Positions 49,032 through 63,199 of a stretch of DNA of 64,000 nucleotides are shown one piece after another (positions within the stretch are counted from its first letter, which is position 1; every line of letters begins with the position of its first letter). The translations under genes were made by a program, and so were the position numbers. Source of the DNA: Erpobdella octoculata (lineage: Eukaryota; Annelida; Clitellata; Hirudinida; Erpobdellidae). The notes beneath the pieces were generated by a model. It worked only from the letters and a program-made list of their open reading frames with translations. It ran no database searches and was not told where the DNA came from. The stretch spans positions 7,072,653 through 7,136,652 of the forward strand of contig OZ022241.1 of NCBI GenBank assembly GCA_963978895.1. Direction: 5' to 3'.

Positions 49032-52000
49032 CTAAAAATGGTCAACAAGAAAAGAAACTGCATTCTGACTGCGAGAGACGAAACCGTTATTGTTCGGTTC
49101 CAGGTTCATCTTCTGCCAGTGCTTTGGAGCACCTGAGTGGTTTACTGACAAAAATTAAATTGATTTTAACGTAACACTTTCATATGCATCGCATCAAAAC
49201 TAATCACATTACATTCTAGCACATCACATTGGATCACAACACATCAGCTTCAAATTCTCTCACCCACCAAACAAAAACAATAAAGAAAAAAAAACCACCT
49301 GAAGGTGACTCAGAGGACTTGACCGAAAAAGTCCAGGAATCAGGATTGATGTTGGCAGTGTGAGGTATGTGCAGCTGTACTGGTTTCAAGAAGTTCAATC
49401 CATGAGGCCCACATATAACAAGGGGACTCAGTAGAAGTTCACCTGAGAAATTATGATAGAGATGATGATATGACGGTAACGAGAATTTCATCTACCACAA
49501 TGGTCACACTTTACATCTGTTAAGTCATGATAACCGAATCAAGCCAGAGTCGAACACAGCTTCAGAGAAGGAGAGGTAAAGTGATGGAACCAGGAAGGGT
49601 TGTGTGGCGGATTCATGAGGGACACGGTGGGTTTAAATGGTGCTGTAACAACTTTTAATTTCATTTCTATAATTGGACATCTCATTTTTTTCAGTTGCCA
49701 AAAAATGGCGCTATTACTTTAAATTATAGAGCTGAATTTAAACAACTTTATGTTTTTGCCGGTTGCCAAGAATGTTGATATCAACCGTGAATTTCATAGT
49801 TTCACTAAACCCTCCTCCACCACAACCTTAACTCAATTTTGAAATTTTTTTTTTTAAAAAGTCTACGAGTTCAACTTGTGAGCAAATCTTTAAAACCAAC
49901 CCTTTGACTTGTCCAATGGTGTTATGTTTTCAGCATCTCTACAAACTTTGAAGTAGATCTCCTGCTCGACGCCGTCCGGGAGAGCCCCCTTCGGAATCAC
50001 CACTCTTACCCCTTTAATAAGAATAATAATGTGTTGTACTGCAATTGATGATGATGATGATTGGTTAAAGAAGTACTAAAAATGTTAAAAATAATATAAT
50101 ATAATAAAATTTAATTCAAGAAAAAATACAAATATTCTCATCTCACGAGTGTGAAAGGGTTAAAATTAATGTAATTATAATGTCTTAGGAATTCACACAT
50201 AACAAAATCCTAGTTATTAATATTAATGATATCATTTCAATTGAAACAATTAAACTTGTATTGAATCAAACCGGTTTCTTTGGAGTCAAGGATACCTCCA
50301 TTGCAGTCGAAAACCCCTCTTGCTTGAGCCATGACGGTCTCTGGTGAGCTGAAATGTTATGTTACATAATGTTATATACGTTGACGTAGCTTAACGAATA
50401 AAATTGATTTATAACAGTAAACCTGAAGGTCAGATAATTTTTTTTTAATAAAAAACAATATAAGAATAATAATTAATAACACAAAAAAAGCATTTAAAAG
50501 GTTACAAAATTCCAACTCAAACCTTTGTAGGGTACTCTTCGGTGGACAGTAAGGACCCTTTCTATAAACAACAAGTCAAACATTTCTATAAACAACAAGT
50601 CAAACATTTCTTTAAAAACAAGTCAAACATTTATAATATAATCATATACATTGGGTACTCCCCTTGCTTAACAACCATAGAGACACTGTAAACATGATAA
50701 GGTCATAGGTTTGATTTGGAGGAAAGTCAAACACTAAGATCAATTTTGTCAGAGAAAAAAAGTGGAAGAAAATATGGCAAAAATTCGTAATAGAAGGGAG
50801 GGGGCATTCATGAGGGGTACCACTATATTAGTCCAGCAAATATCACAAAATGATATCTGGTAAATTAAAAAAATACAAGCTTTAATTTATTATGCACAGA
50901 ATTATTAATTTATTTAGATAAATTTATCAATTAGAATTAATAAAAAAGATGCTTATTAGATGACAGAACACTTCTTCGATAATCCAACATTATAGGAACT
51001 CTAACCATTTCAATAAACATTTCAACAACCATTCTATGATGATCATTAGCAATTAACTTTTAATTTACAACCAAATTTTCGACCTCGGACTTAGGTTGAC
51101 ATCTCGAGTATATGAAAGGTGACTCCCGTGCCTTGAACCGCCCCCGTCCATTTGTTGGGACGTCCCTGACGGGGCAGACGGAGGTGGTGGTGGGGGAGGA
51201 TGACTCATTCGGGTAGTCTTGAAGGCAGCTGACGATGATGAAGATCTCTGGTGATAAGTAGACAGTTGTGAAGTTTCCATGCTAAACAAGAAGAATAAAA
51301 CTAATTAACTGTAAAATGTAAACAAAAAGTATGGGTGAATTTTATGCAATTAAATAGATATTCTTTATTTTATTAAACAGATATTCCAATTTAAAGAAAT
51401 CTACAATAAAAAAAAACATTCAGTTATAATTAAGCAGTTTTGTGAACAAAAATATTTTAAACACGAAAAACAATTGTAGGAAACAAAAAAAGAAATAAAA
51501 GAAAGAATAGAAAACCTATTTAAGAGACCACCACCACCGTCATCATCATCTTCATTGATTGGAATCTCAGTTTGTACTGTCAAACTGAAACCTTGCTTCA
51601 GTGGCCTGTCTTCATGCCAAGATTTTCTGCTATTGTGATTGGTGCTGCTATGGAGATAAAAACAGGTGACTTTCAGAAATCTAAAAATAGTTCTATTATG
51701 TAAATAAATATATATATAATAATTAGATGCAAGACGAGATTCGCACAGAGCCTGCAGGATGTTAATTAAGTAAAATAATTATAAGTTTTTTTAGCAGCTA
51801 ACACACAGCAGAAACATTTCTAAATAAAAGTTAACGTCATTGAAGAGCAGAAATAAGTGCCTATCAAAATTTCTGCCTAAAACAAAAGCTGTCAATTCTT
51901 ACCTGTCGCTGAAGTGAAAATTGATTGGCACACATCTCAGCTGTAAAGTTTAAATACTCACCTGGTGATATTCTTTCCATTAGCATTCCACTTGTTTGTC

Positions 52001-55000
52001 ATGGATGTAGCATACAGATGACTACTGGCTCTCTGATGTCCATTGGTCAAGCTGCTTGTTTGCTGTTGATGCTGCAGCTGCATGCTGGTATCTTGAGATG
52101 GTTGTTTCTGATACAAAGGGTGTGTGAGGGTACTTAAAGGAGGAGACCTCCCTTGTAATAATGGAGGTGGTTGCTGACTTTCAACGTTCGAGTGTCGAGG
52201 ATAGTAGGAATCTGAAAACTGTTTCTTGTGTCCATTCTGTCTGTAATCAACATCTTGTTGCTGGTACTGAGTGTGGTGTTGTTGTTGATATTGCAGTTGC
52301 TGTCGTTGTGGTTGGTGCTGATCAAGCTGTTGCTGTTGTTGATATTGTTGCTTAAACTGTTGTGTCTGATACTGCTGTGGGTTCTCTTGACGAAAATTTG
52401 AATGTTGTTGATCGTGGTCCGGTTGGAACTGACTGAAAGACAAAGACCCTTGGTTGTAGCGTTGACGGCCATGAATATGACTTTTTGATGTTGAACCTGC
52501 GTGACCTTGGTAGGGATACTGATGATTGGGAGCAGGTTGAGGTAAAAATGGCACATTATCAGGAGACTGTTGGCGATGTGAGGAAGTAAAAGCTTCACCT
52601 GCATCTGAAAGTGTGATAACAATTATATCTGCTTCATTTAACATCATTTCTCACTTTAAACAAAAAAGTAATTGCTAAAACAAACATTTAACCCATTGAC
52701 GGAAAATTTACCACACTATGAGTATGTTCAAGACTTCAAAAATGATAACTGCAAATTTCTATTACCACCCTTTTTAAATACACCATTAACAGATTTAACA
52801 GTAGCAACCAGTGGATTTCTTATCAGCATAAAACAAACAAATCTTAACCCAAATCATTAGATTTTGTTCTCATCTTCCGACTGGTTGAGTACTGACCATC
52901 ATCTTGACCGTCTCGTTCTCCGTCCGACATGACCTGCTGACTTTTAGAGAAGCCGTTTTTCTGCCGAGACTTGAGGCTTGCCACGGTCGAATACGAAGGC
53001 AGGTATCGCACGGCCGCCTTGTGCTTGGAAAGATTCGGATCGGAAGTACTTCTCGATAGGGTGAGCGAGTGGTTGTTGTTGGTGTTTTGATCATCTTCAT
53101 CGTTGTTGCTTCCCTTCCTGTTGTTGGACTTATTGTCAGCAGAAGTTGTTGTTGTTGAAGGAGGATAGAGATTCGGTATCAAATGGAAAATCTCATCACT
53201 CTCGAAAGATTGCTGTTTAAAAATATTATCACAGAAAATTAAGTTTCCTGAAAAAGTTATTTAAAAATAAATGAGCTTTTGAAGAGGTAAACATAGTAAA
53301 CAAACTACCTGAATTTCACTCAACCAAACTTTCTCCTGTTGAATCTCATTAATTTTATCTTCCAACTTCTTAAACCACAGTTCATTTCCATTAAGTGAAA
53401 CAGTATCTAAAAAAAAAGAAATAATAACAATTTGAAAAATAAAAACTTTAAGAAAAAAACTGAAAAAAAATAACTGTAATAAAACTCAAACAGATTAAAA
53501 ATGCTCACGCGAAACCAGATAGCCGTGTAATTTTTCAAATTCAAGAAACTGCTCGAAGACTTTCTTGAAGTTCTTTGAGGCGTTGGGGGGCAACAGCCCG
53601 GGGAATGTCTTCTCCCACTGGTGGGCCACCTCCTTCATGACCTGCTTGCTTTCCGTCTTCAACAAGACTACAATCGGAGCCAGGTCTGAACTTTCCAGCT
53701 TTTCGAGGGATGGAGTTTCAATGCTCAGTAGTGCATGCTTTCCCTGCATTGTTTTGATTATAAACGCGATATTAGTCAAGTCAAGACGTTTTTCTAAAGA
53801 AATTTATTAGCGAGAAATTAATAAAATAACTCAAGTTGGTGGAGTCTTGTTGAAACAATTTAGAATTATTTACCAAACTATAACTCCAAAATTATTTAAA
53901 AAAAAAAAACTCTTAACCTTATTTGTTACAATTTGCAAAGAGCCATATTTTACGAATGATATTTTATGGTTTTCTTGGTCCGTTTCGATATCTGCAGGTA
54001 AAAAGAAATTCCTGGCAATGAAACTTAACAACTCTCTTTCTTGATAAACAACAACAATATCCTCTTAAAACAAATTAATAAACAAAACTAAAAAAATACT
54101 AAAAAAATTAAATTGAATCAAGGACAGAAACAAAATCATTCCGAAACGACAAAACCAACCAACCTGGCACTTCAAACCTCTCCGGCCTCTCCCTCACGAA
54201 ATATCTCATCACGACGTCCGACAAAGGTCCGTAAAACACGACGGGTCTCTTGGCGGTGATTGCGGATGACAAGAAAGTCACATCATTTATAACTATTTTC
54301 AATCTCCCGAGAAATTTAAACAGAACATTAAACAGAATCGAGAAAACTTATTTAATAAGAGCCATGCAAAATTACCGTTTCTTAGGACCACTCTGTCGTA
54401 CGCTCGTCTCTTCCCAAGTTGGCCGTCTGAAAAAAAAATTTAAATTAATTCAAAGCCGGGCGGTTGCAAATAATTTGTTTTTCAAACTATGACTGTTTGT
54501 TTATTCAAATAAACTAAAATAAATGACATTAATTCTGTCAAAAATCTATTCATCATCGAAAAACTAAATAAAAAAAATTTTTTTAAAATTAAAAACCTGC
54601 AAAAACAGACGAATTGAAACTGCTAGGAACGATGCCTGATTTTGGTCTTTTTTTGAACAACGCTGAGGACGATTTCTTAGTCATGCTACCAGACGACTGG
54701 TCTCTATTGAGTATGCCGGACAATGCCAACTGTTCTGCTCTGCAGCAGAATTGAAATTTTTACACAAATTAATTACGTAAGCGAATTATTATTTTTGCTT
54801 TACTGAATATCTATCTCATTATACAATATTATTATTTCCAACATTTTCTGTCATAGTTCCTATTTTACCTCAGGAATAAGAAAATATTTCATCTTACAGC
54901 TTCCATGACATAAGTAAGTAATTCAACATCTTTACCAATTTCATCATCCTCACCAGTACAACCACCCTCACTTTCATTAATATAACCACCCTTACCTTCA

Positions 55001-57272
55001 CCAGCATAACCACCATCACTTTCATCAGTATAACCAACCTAACCTTCACAATATAACCACCTTCGAAATTGCCATTGCCATTACCATCACCATCATCACA
55101 CCATCCTTATGGCTATTTTTAGATGGTAAGCAAAATAACAACTCCAGAAGAAACAGACCTATTCAAATTAGGTATAACACCTTTCTTTTTCACAACTTCT
55201 TCAGCTCCGTTCCCAAACGTCATCCCAGTGATCTCCTCATTTGACCTCGACTTTCGAATAACCTCCCACGACCCGATGACCCCTAGGTGCAATGTGTCCA
55301 CGACCTGAAAGATATTACCCCTTTGGAAAGAGAGCTCCCCAAAGCCTGTGCCCTCGTAATTAAAATTCGTCCTGAAATTTAAAAAAATAGCATGACAAAA
55401 ACAGATATGTTGATGAAGATATTTGTAATCTAATAAAAATTTAATTAAATAACAAACATAGTAAACATAATTTAAAAACAAAAATTTTTTAAATAACAAA
55501 AACACGATAAACAACAACAGTGTTAATGAATAAACGACCTTATATGGAAAAGATCGCCCTTCGTCCCGTCGGATCCTGATAACATCCTTTCATAATCTGA
55601 TAAACATTTTTCAGTTAACATTTTTTATAAACGATGATATATCAATTAAAACTGCAAAAAATGAAATGAAATATAAAATAAATAAAAACATATACAATTA
55701 TTTATAATATATATATATAAACAATAATTTTATATAATTACAACCCCTAGAAATTATAATAAACAAAGTAACAATCACAAAGTATTTATTACTATTATAT
55801 AATAAATATAATATAAACATTTCCAACCTCTCCTTCTGTACTGTACAAGCAGTGAGATATCATCGGGAACACCTAGCAAGAGAAGTACGGCTTCTTCTCT
55901 CGTCTTCCCAAACATTTCAACGTCGTTCACCTGAGTTGAAAATAAATCGATGCGATCATTCTTTTTCATGTACAACATTTGAATTAAAAATGCTTATTTT
56001 CTATTATAATATTATGAAATTTATTTATTTGAAATCAATCTATATACATTTACAATAAATGAATTTGAAATGAATTTTTTTTTAAATCTTTAACCAGGTA
56101 AAAAAATAAAAAGTAATCTCTTGAAAGGTGTGTTACCAATTATTTAATGGTCGGGGTTTGTGTTTACATCTTCTCCCCACCTTCTTTGAAGAACAGTCAC
56201 CGGTTTCACCCACCCACCGAATTTATCTACCCTACTCTACTCTACATACCATAAAGTAAGCAAAATAGACAACTTGATGTTTTATTGATTTCAAAATAGA
56301 ACTTCTTGTTTTAAAAGTTATAAATTCAACAATGATGCATAAATAATAACTTTAAAACATCTACATTCTTATAGTGCCTCGACAATATATCAGTGAGTAG
56401 AGAAAACTGAATTATACATCAGCAATAAATCTCTCTAAATGTGTTAATATGTTAAACTGTGAACTGTGACTTGTGGAGGGACATCATATAGAGAAAATAT
56501 GATCTAACCCTAGCTTAGTGAGGAAAGCTAAAAAAAATGTAATGGTGATTGATCATGATACATCCACAATAAGAAAAACGTCTATATATATATATACATA
56601 CATCCACAATAAGAAAAACATCTATATATATATATATATATATATATACATACATACATACACAATAAGTAAAACATCAAGCTATTATTAAAATCACATT
56701 GAATCCCATTAAATTAATCATTTTGAATCAAATATTTACTTCAATACTTTTACCACTAGTCTTATCACCGTTACTATCACCATTTTCATCACTACCACCA
56801 CCACCATCATCATCACTAAGCCATTTCTGCTAATATGTAAGCAAATATGTTATCAAATACAATTCTTTAAAACAATATTTCTTAATATAACAATTAAACT
56901 ATTTATTTTATTAAGTATATAAAAAATGAATAAATCGAATTCATCTTGCAATATGGGATGTCATAAAATATGGAAATTGATCAGGCAACTTCAAACCAGC
57001 AAACATATGGGAGCTTGACACATAGCAGACATTCCAAACAGCATGAGTCATCAAGCATCACCAACTATATAATTATCACATGCAAACAGCTAAATTGTAG
57101 ATTAAAACTAAAAAGACAAATGTAAAGAATAAATAGATAATTTCATAATTAATATAATGAATAAATATAGCATTATTTCAAAATCATCCTAGTGATTGAA
57201 TATAGTACCTCATAATCATTAATTATAATTATTAAATATATTATTTTATAATCACATAATCATTGAATAAAT

Positions 57273-57364
<92 letters not shown>

Positions 57365-60109
57365 TGGCGATTTATTTTACTTTATATGTAATAGGCAATA
57401 TGTGTTTGTTCTATTTTCACATCTGAATCACTAAAGCAATTTGAATGAAATTTGTCATGGAAGTAGTACTTATTAACGAGATTAAGCGAATTAGGCCATC
57501 AAAAATATGTTCATTATTTTACATTTTATTATCAAAAAATGCAGAAAAACCTAAAAAAATACAGGTAAAGCAGGATAACTTGTCAGTGATTGAAAAAATT
57601 AATACATATTCAGCATAATTATCGAATAAATTATTACATAATCATCATAATTATTGAATAAATTATTACATAATCATCATAATGACGAATAAATTATTAC
57701 ATCATTTTTGACAGGACATCACTTACTTCAAAGTAAACATAAAAATTGAATATTACTTCATAATTATTAAGATGAAATAAACTACATTTATTTAAAATAA
57801 TTATCATTTATTTTAAATCAACAACACATTTTAAAAATATAAACATTCCTAAAAAAAAAAACTTTATACAAAAACCTTCAAAATAATATCTCCTTCCAGC
57901 AGACCCAGTTTATACGCGGGTGAATTTTCAGCCACTTTCCTTACGAATATTCCAGTCTTGTTTCCACCCGCAACCCGAATGCCGAGTCCTCCTTCCTTCA
58001 AGAAGGAGATTGATCGAGGCTTGTCACTGTCAACCGACCAAATATAAAAATCAATATCATAACTGTTTCAATGAATGAACCAACCAATCAATCAATTAGA
58101 CAGTCAATAAATCAATTAGTAATGCATCTGTTTATCAAGTAATTTAGTTAATTCATTTAAATTTAAATGATCATAAAATTAATAAATTATCATAAAATTA
58201 ATAAATTATCATAAAATTAATAAATTATCATAAAATTAATAAATTATCATAAAATTAATAAATTATCATAAAATTAATAAATTATCATAAAATTAATAAA
58301 TTATCATAAAATTAATAAATTATCATAAAATTAATAAATTATCATAAAATTAATAAATTATCATAAATATTAACAAGGCTAAAACATCCTTACAGACTTC
58401 CAAGGGAATTGTGTCCAATGTCAAATGATGGACCAGGAGATAGACATTGTTCCAGGTGTAATGGACTGGATGCTGGAGATAATCATCACATACATCATAT
58501 CATACACATCAATTGAACTGCTGTCAATATTTTGTTTTATCAATATAAATATCATCATTATCAATATGTCTATTATCATCGTCATGACGAATAGTAAAAA
58601 TCTACATTTCAAACGACATGGGCAAGCGACCGACTGAGGCACCAGGAAACAGCACGTTGGAATCACACAATTGTTACCTGCCCACCCAAATGTTTTTCAT
58701 AGGTTGCACCTTATTATTACCCAGCTTAAGTTGGTACTCATTTGTCGACTACAATTGGATGAAAGGCTGAGTTGACCTGACCTATAACAGTGAACTCCTT
58801 GCCAAAGTAAGTTATGCGAGATTCGAGATTCCGCACGAGAATCAAACCCGGGACCTCGAGCGTAAAAGTCTTAGAGTTTACCTCTTCACCACTGTGCCTT
58901 TAATGTAAGTATTATAAGTTTGATCCTGATATTCCAGAATCACATGTGAAATAAGTAAACTCTAATATCCAACCAATGAAACTACACTATTTTGATTTAT
59001 AAACAGAACATTGACACATTAACAGCTTACAACTGTCAGTCTCATAGAAAGAAGAAGAAACAGAACATCGGATGAACCAATTATGATCTATAATAAATAC
59101 CTCAGTATTTCCCTGATAATTATAATTTTAGAAGTCTAAAACTTTTTCAGAACTTCACCAACCTGCAGAAAGTACACACTGTTGATCTTTTCTGATCTTC
59201 AAACTATGATGACATGTCGAGGACCCCGTAGTGGTCGCGGGCATCTCTGTCAAAAATGTCAGCAACCATAAACTAACCACCATACTTCACATCAATAATT
59301 TAAAAAAAAAGCACTTCATTTACAGTAATCAGATAAAAACCCTTGGTTCAAAACGTTATCATGGACTAATTACAGTGGAACAGAGTTTTGCTTGTCCTTT
59401 CTCAGCAAGCACTTACATAAAATTTCATTAGATTTTTTTTCCTGTCCTAAATCTATCAATTAAAATTATATATTGCAGTTGACAAAGCACAGAGTAATCT
59501 GATACAAATCAATAAAACAAAAGTTATTTAAAAAAAATTAGCATTAAAATAAGAACATTCAATCCTTTGGGATTATATGTGTAACAGTAATCCCACATGT
59601 GTAGTAGATGTTCAAAACATGTGCAAGAAGTAATTTTTGTCAAAATTATATCAACTCAAGAGGATTTGCATGAGTACAAATTATGCACAACTTTTTCCGT
59701 TCAATGTAACCTAAAACTTCTAAATATGTGTGTGGGCGTACAAGACACAAATGACACTCAAAATACTTGTAGTGACACAACAAACACTAGTACTGTCCAT
59801 ATATATAGAATATGTATATCGGCCCACCTCTCGTTTAGGAAGGCTTTTTCGGAGGCCATATTGGCATCTCACTCAAAACCTGCTCATCTCCGATATACTT
59901 ATTCTATATATATGGTACTGCCATGCAACTACGAAGGACCATGCAAGCTAAGAAGGACCATGCAAGCTACGAAGGACCATGCAAGCTACGAAGGACCATG
60001 CAAGCTAAGAAGGACCATGCAAACTCTGACTTAACCACACATTTCATAACTAATCAATTTTATCAAACAACTTAGCATATTTCAATACAAGTTATTTTAT
60101 AACTCAACT

Positions 60110-60202
<93 letters not shown>

Positions 60203-62030
60203 TTTATTTTATTTTATTTTATTTTATTACACAATTAATAACTAAATGAAATTAAATTCATTAAACCGTACCCCTTGTCAAGGCATGTATTTGCTTGTTG
60301 ATGAGAAGTTTTAACCTGTCTTTACACTTATCAATCTGCCTGACTATTTCGTTGAATGACAAACTGTCCACAGGTATGTTTTGCACCTGCATGTCAATAA
60401 GTTGTTTTTAATAAAAATTAAAGCAAACAATTTTATATATTTGTTTATCTTGATAATGAAAGAGCATTAAAAATTTGTTTTATAATTCCGGAAATAATGA
60501 ATCAAAACTCTACATAATATAAAGTCGATATGCGCACACCAAAACGACTGACTTATTGACCCTATATAGTCAGAATTTGATATGGACATTCTTGGTGCGG
60601 CTCAGAAATAGCAAAGTTTTGTCCTTTCCGGTTTGGAGAAAAAAGTATCACAAAAGTGAATCAATTTAACCACATTATCTACCAGCTGGTCCTGGTTTTT
60701 ATATAAAGCAATTGTGCCTAATGATGCATTAAATGATAATCGAAAAGAATAAGCTGTATGTAAGCTCATCTTATTATTATTAAAGCATAAACAGCATGAA
60801 ATTTATTTACTTCAAGCAAAGTATCTCCTGGTCTAATATTTCCCTCAAAATCTGCTAAACTGTTTGGAACAACATTCTTGACATAGAGTTTGTAGCCCAA
60901 AATGAGACCAAATTCTGAAGAGAAAAAAACAGTAATCAAATATAAAAACTAATTATTAAATATTTATTCAAAACAAAATTATTCTAAAAAAGCTCAAGCT
61001 TCATCATCGTGAGTCGTAAATAAAATGAATGATAAAATAATAAATATTTAATTTTTAAAAATGTTTTTCAACATTCAACACTGCAGCATCTCAAATAAAT
61101 CCGAAACGAAAGTTTATATGATTCTGTAAGAAAGATTAAAATCATTTGAACTATTTTTTAACATATTAAAGCAAATGTTTTATAAATATGAAAACAATTT
61201 CAACATCAGTAAGCCTCGTCTTAATCTAGAAAACATGAAGTTTGGAAAAAATATGACAAGACTTTAACGGCACTACATAAGTTGTCAAATAAAAATATTA
61301 ACACTTAATGATACCTAATATACAAACATTTGCAATAAAACATTAATAATAATTATTAAATAAAGTCCATATTAACCATATAACCATTGTTCTTGGTAAA
61401 ATAATTATTTCCAAGATCAGTTATGATAATTAATTAGATGTATTTATTATTGGGTTCGTGAGAAAAAAATAGCCGATGTATTTGAATGATTAAAAATTCA
61501 ACAAAATAGAAATAAAAGATTTATTCATGAGAAAAAGAATTAACTGAAACTTATACGAGGACAAATCAACATCAATTAAATGAATATTTTAAATCAAACA
61601 GCTATATTTTAAATTAACCCAACCCAAGAAAACACAACACAAAATAAAATTTTTAAAACAAATTAAATTTAACAAATATACATAATATAACAAGATATAC
61701 CATATTTTAATATAACAAACATACATACCATAATTTAACATAATATGCAATAATTTAATTTAATATATGTATAAAAGCAAATAATTAAATATAACCAGGA
61801 AGAAAACAGTTGAACTTTCCCAGCTGATAAAATAATTTTATAAAAATAAAACTATCAATAAATTTTCTCAGAATTAAAACAGCTTGAAATAGGTAACTTA
61901 AAATAATATAGGATAAATAATAGCTAAATTTTATTATAATTGCCAGATTAATAACTCTGTAATAATTACTTTGAATTATTAAAATCATAAACTGAGGTTG
62001 AATTCTTTTTAAATAAGGAAAGGACAATCA

Positions 62031-62129
<99 letters not shown>

Positions 62130-63180
62130 TTCTCCTCTCTTTCTCCCCTCTCTACTTTGTTGACTTCTCAGCAGCTCTCAATCCTCAAATATTATATGCT
62201 ATAAAAAAAACATTAATTAACAATAAATAATCATTAATAATGATAAAAATACATATAAAAACATTTTTCAAATAATCTTTTACTTCGAAAAGAAGAAAAA
62301 TAATATCTTTTGTGTTATCCGATTATATCTCTTAAATATTTTTATGAAAAACAAAAGCGTGGAATGATCATTTTCTACAAACTCTGTCATTCGTAGAAAC
62401 ATATAAAATGAACGTCCCAAACTTCTAAAAATTATTTCTTATTTTTTGGTGCATTAGAAGTTAAAGTGTATTTTTAAAATATGTTGCACATAATATTATT
62501 TAACTCTCTTCAGTCTTTAGGCAAAATTATAAACCTCGCATGAACTTCTGTACGGTTTCTCATCCCTTCTAAACAACATTGGTCAAGCAAGCGGCTAGAT
62601 AGCAAGAGAGCCAGCTTTGAGCATGTGAGCATGGGGGGGGGGGCAAGAGGCTAGCTAAATTCTGGTGTATTATTAATTATTGACTTTCCTTTTTTATTGT
62701 TTGTCTGGTTAGAAACATAAATACAAGTTCCAAACAGTAGGAAACATTAAAATCTTCAACGGAGTTTACAAAACTTAAAACACTACACTCGACCACAAAG
62801 TTAATTGAAAGTATATGATAACAACAACAACAACAACAACAACAATAATAACAACAATAATAACAAACAAATAACTGACCATCTCTTTTACTCTTTTTCG
62901 TGAGTACGACTCTAAGTGGGTGGTCCAGTTTCTTACCAGGTAAGAGAACTTGTCTTCGAATGACCTATCAGAAATATATCATTTTGTTTACTACTTTAAT
63001 TGTTGTATGATAGGAGAAAAAATAAAATATATATAAATTTATTTGTTCAAAAATGTATGTGTTCAAATAAAACTGACTAGATTGATGCTTGGTCCTGATT
63101 CCTTCAGAATGGAGACTGCAGTTTTCCTATCTATGTTCTCAAAGGAGATGTTGTTAGCACTGATTATATGGTCTCCAGCA
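49032..63180 (-). CDS. TJP1: ZO-type tight-junction scaffold (TJP1/ZO-1 homologue), partial: 5' end outside window
   Basis: MAGUK scaffold that links junction membrane proteins to actin (family knowledge). Exons 5' to 3': 63078-63180 and 62880-62964 (end of PDZ1 and linker), 60811-60914 and 60272-60386 (PDZ2), possible linker exon 59159-59246, 57876-58019 and 55828-55930 (PDZ3), 55539-55596, 55159-55371 and 54597-54739 (SH3), 54376-54426, 54164-54292, 53918-53991 and 53509-53743 (GK), 53309-53406, 52909-53212, 51962-52604 (Gln-rich), 51516-51647, 51084-51281, 50523-50561, then 50272-50348, 49901-50011, 49299-49442 and 49032-49144 (ZU5). Diagnostic: [79 protein letters not shown], and the terminal [11 protein letters not shown]1-PDZ2-PDZ3-SH3-GK-ZU5 is the ZO layout. 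The number of ZO paralogues in this genome is unknown, so TJP1 is used in the broad sense. Confidence 0.93.
49299..50348 (-). other. TJP1: ZU5 domain of the ZO protein
   Basis: Encoded by exons 50272-50348, 49901-50011, 49299-49442 and the last exon. The core motifs ([53 protein letters not shown]) are near-identical to ZO-1. In the family this domain separates ZO-1-like from other MAGUKs. The protein ends right after it in [10 protein letters not shown], as in vertebrate ZO-1. Confidence 0.92.
51962..52604 (-). other. TJP1: Gln-rich low-complexity exon of the ZO protein
   Basis: A 643-bp exon encodes a Gln/Ser/His/Pro-rich region with repeated QQ, QYQQQ and QHQPQ words, reflecting a CAA/CAG-rich tract (CTGTTG on the plus strand). 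It lies between the GK domain and the ZU5 domain, where ZO proteins are disordered and variable. The acceptor and donor phases join cleanly to the neighbouring exons. Confidence 0.8.
56580..56655. repeat. (TA)n with duplicated flank (ZO gene intron)
   Basis: CATCCACAATAAGAAAAAC followed by a TA run occurs twice in tandem. Confidence 0.8.
57278..57361. repeat. (AT)n microsatellite (ZO gene intron)
   Basis: An uninterrupted AT run of about 80 bases in the long intron 55931-57875. The rest of that intron is AT-rich with no exon seen. Confidence 0.92.
58168..58368. repeat. 17-bp minisatellite, more than ten copies (ZO gene intron)
   Basis: The unit ATTAATAAATTATCATAAA (about 17-bp period) recurs almost perfectly just upstream of the PDZ3 exon. 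Confidence 0.92.
58680..58905 (-). mobile_element. tRNA-derived SINE with a conserved-type body (ZO gene intron)
   Basis: On the minus strand the head runs GGCACAGTGGTGAAGAGGT (A box) to CCCGGGTTTGATTCTCG (B box), and the anticodon region resembles tRNA-Lys. The body contains CTCAGCCTTTCATCC and GTCGACAAATGAGTACC, reminiscent of central domains known from invertebrate tRNA-SINEs. It differs from the SINE family at 14.7 kb but shares the AAGGAGTT motif. Confidence 0.72.
59797..59913. mobile_element. Small TIR element or hairpin, 117 bp (ZO gene intron)
   Basis: The left end CCATATATATAGAATATGTA and the right end are complementary over about 25 bases (TATATATGG at the far end). TACTG lies just outside each end and may be a short target duplication. 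Confidence 0.6.
59930..60025. repeat. 20-bp tandem repeat, five copies (ZO gene intron)
   Basis: The unit GAAGGACCATGCAAGCTA recurs with alternation of ACG and AAG joints. Confidence 0.92.
60108..60200. repeat. (AT)n microsatellite (ZO gene intron)
   Basis: An AT run of about 90 bases, followed by (TTTTA)n at 60203-60228, about 70 bases from the PDZ2 exon donor. Confidence 0.92.
62033..62127. repeat. (CT)n microsatellite, about 95 bp (ZO gene intron)
   Basis: A pure TC run in the intron between 60915 and 62879. The rest of this intron is AT-rich without recognisable exons. Confidence 0.95.
62820..62870. repeat. (AAC)n microsatellite next to a ZO exon donor
   Basis: An ACA trinucleotide run that ends within about 20 bases of the exon 62880-62964. 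Confidence 0.9.
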
Positions 63181-63199
63181 CTGATGGAATTATTATGGT

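Noticed and set aside
58168..58368. CRISPR-like regular repeat
   Set aside because: Directly abutting 17-bp units without unique spacers in an animal intron; a minisatellite.
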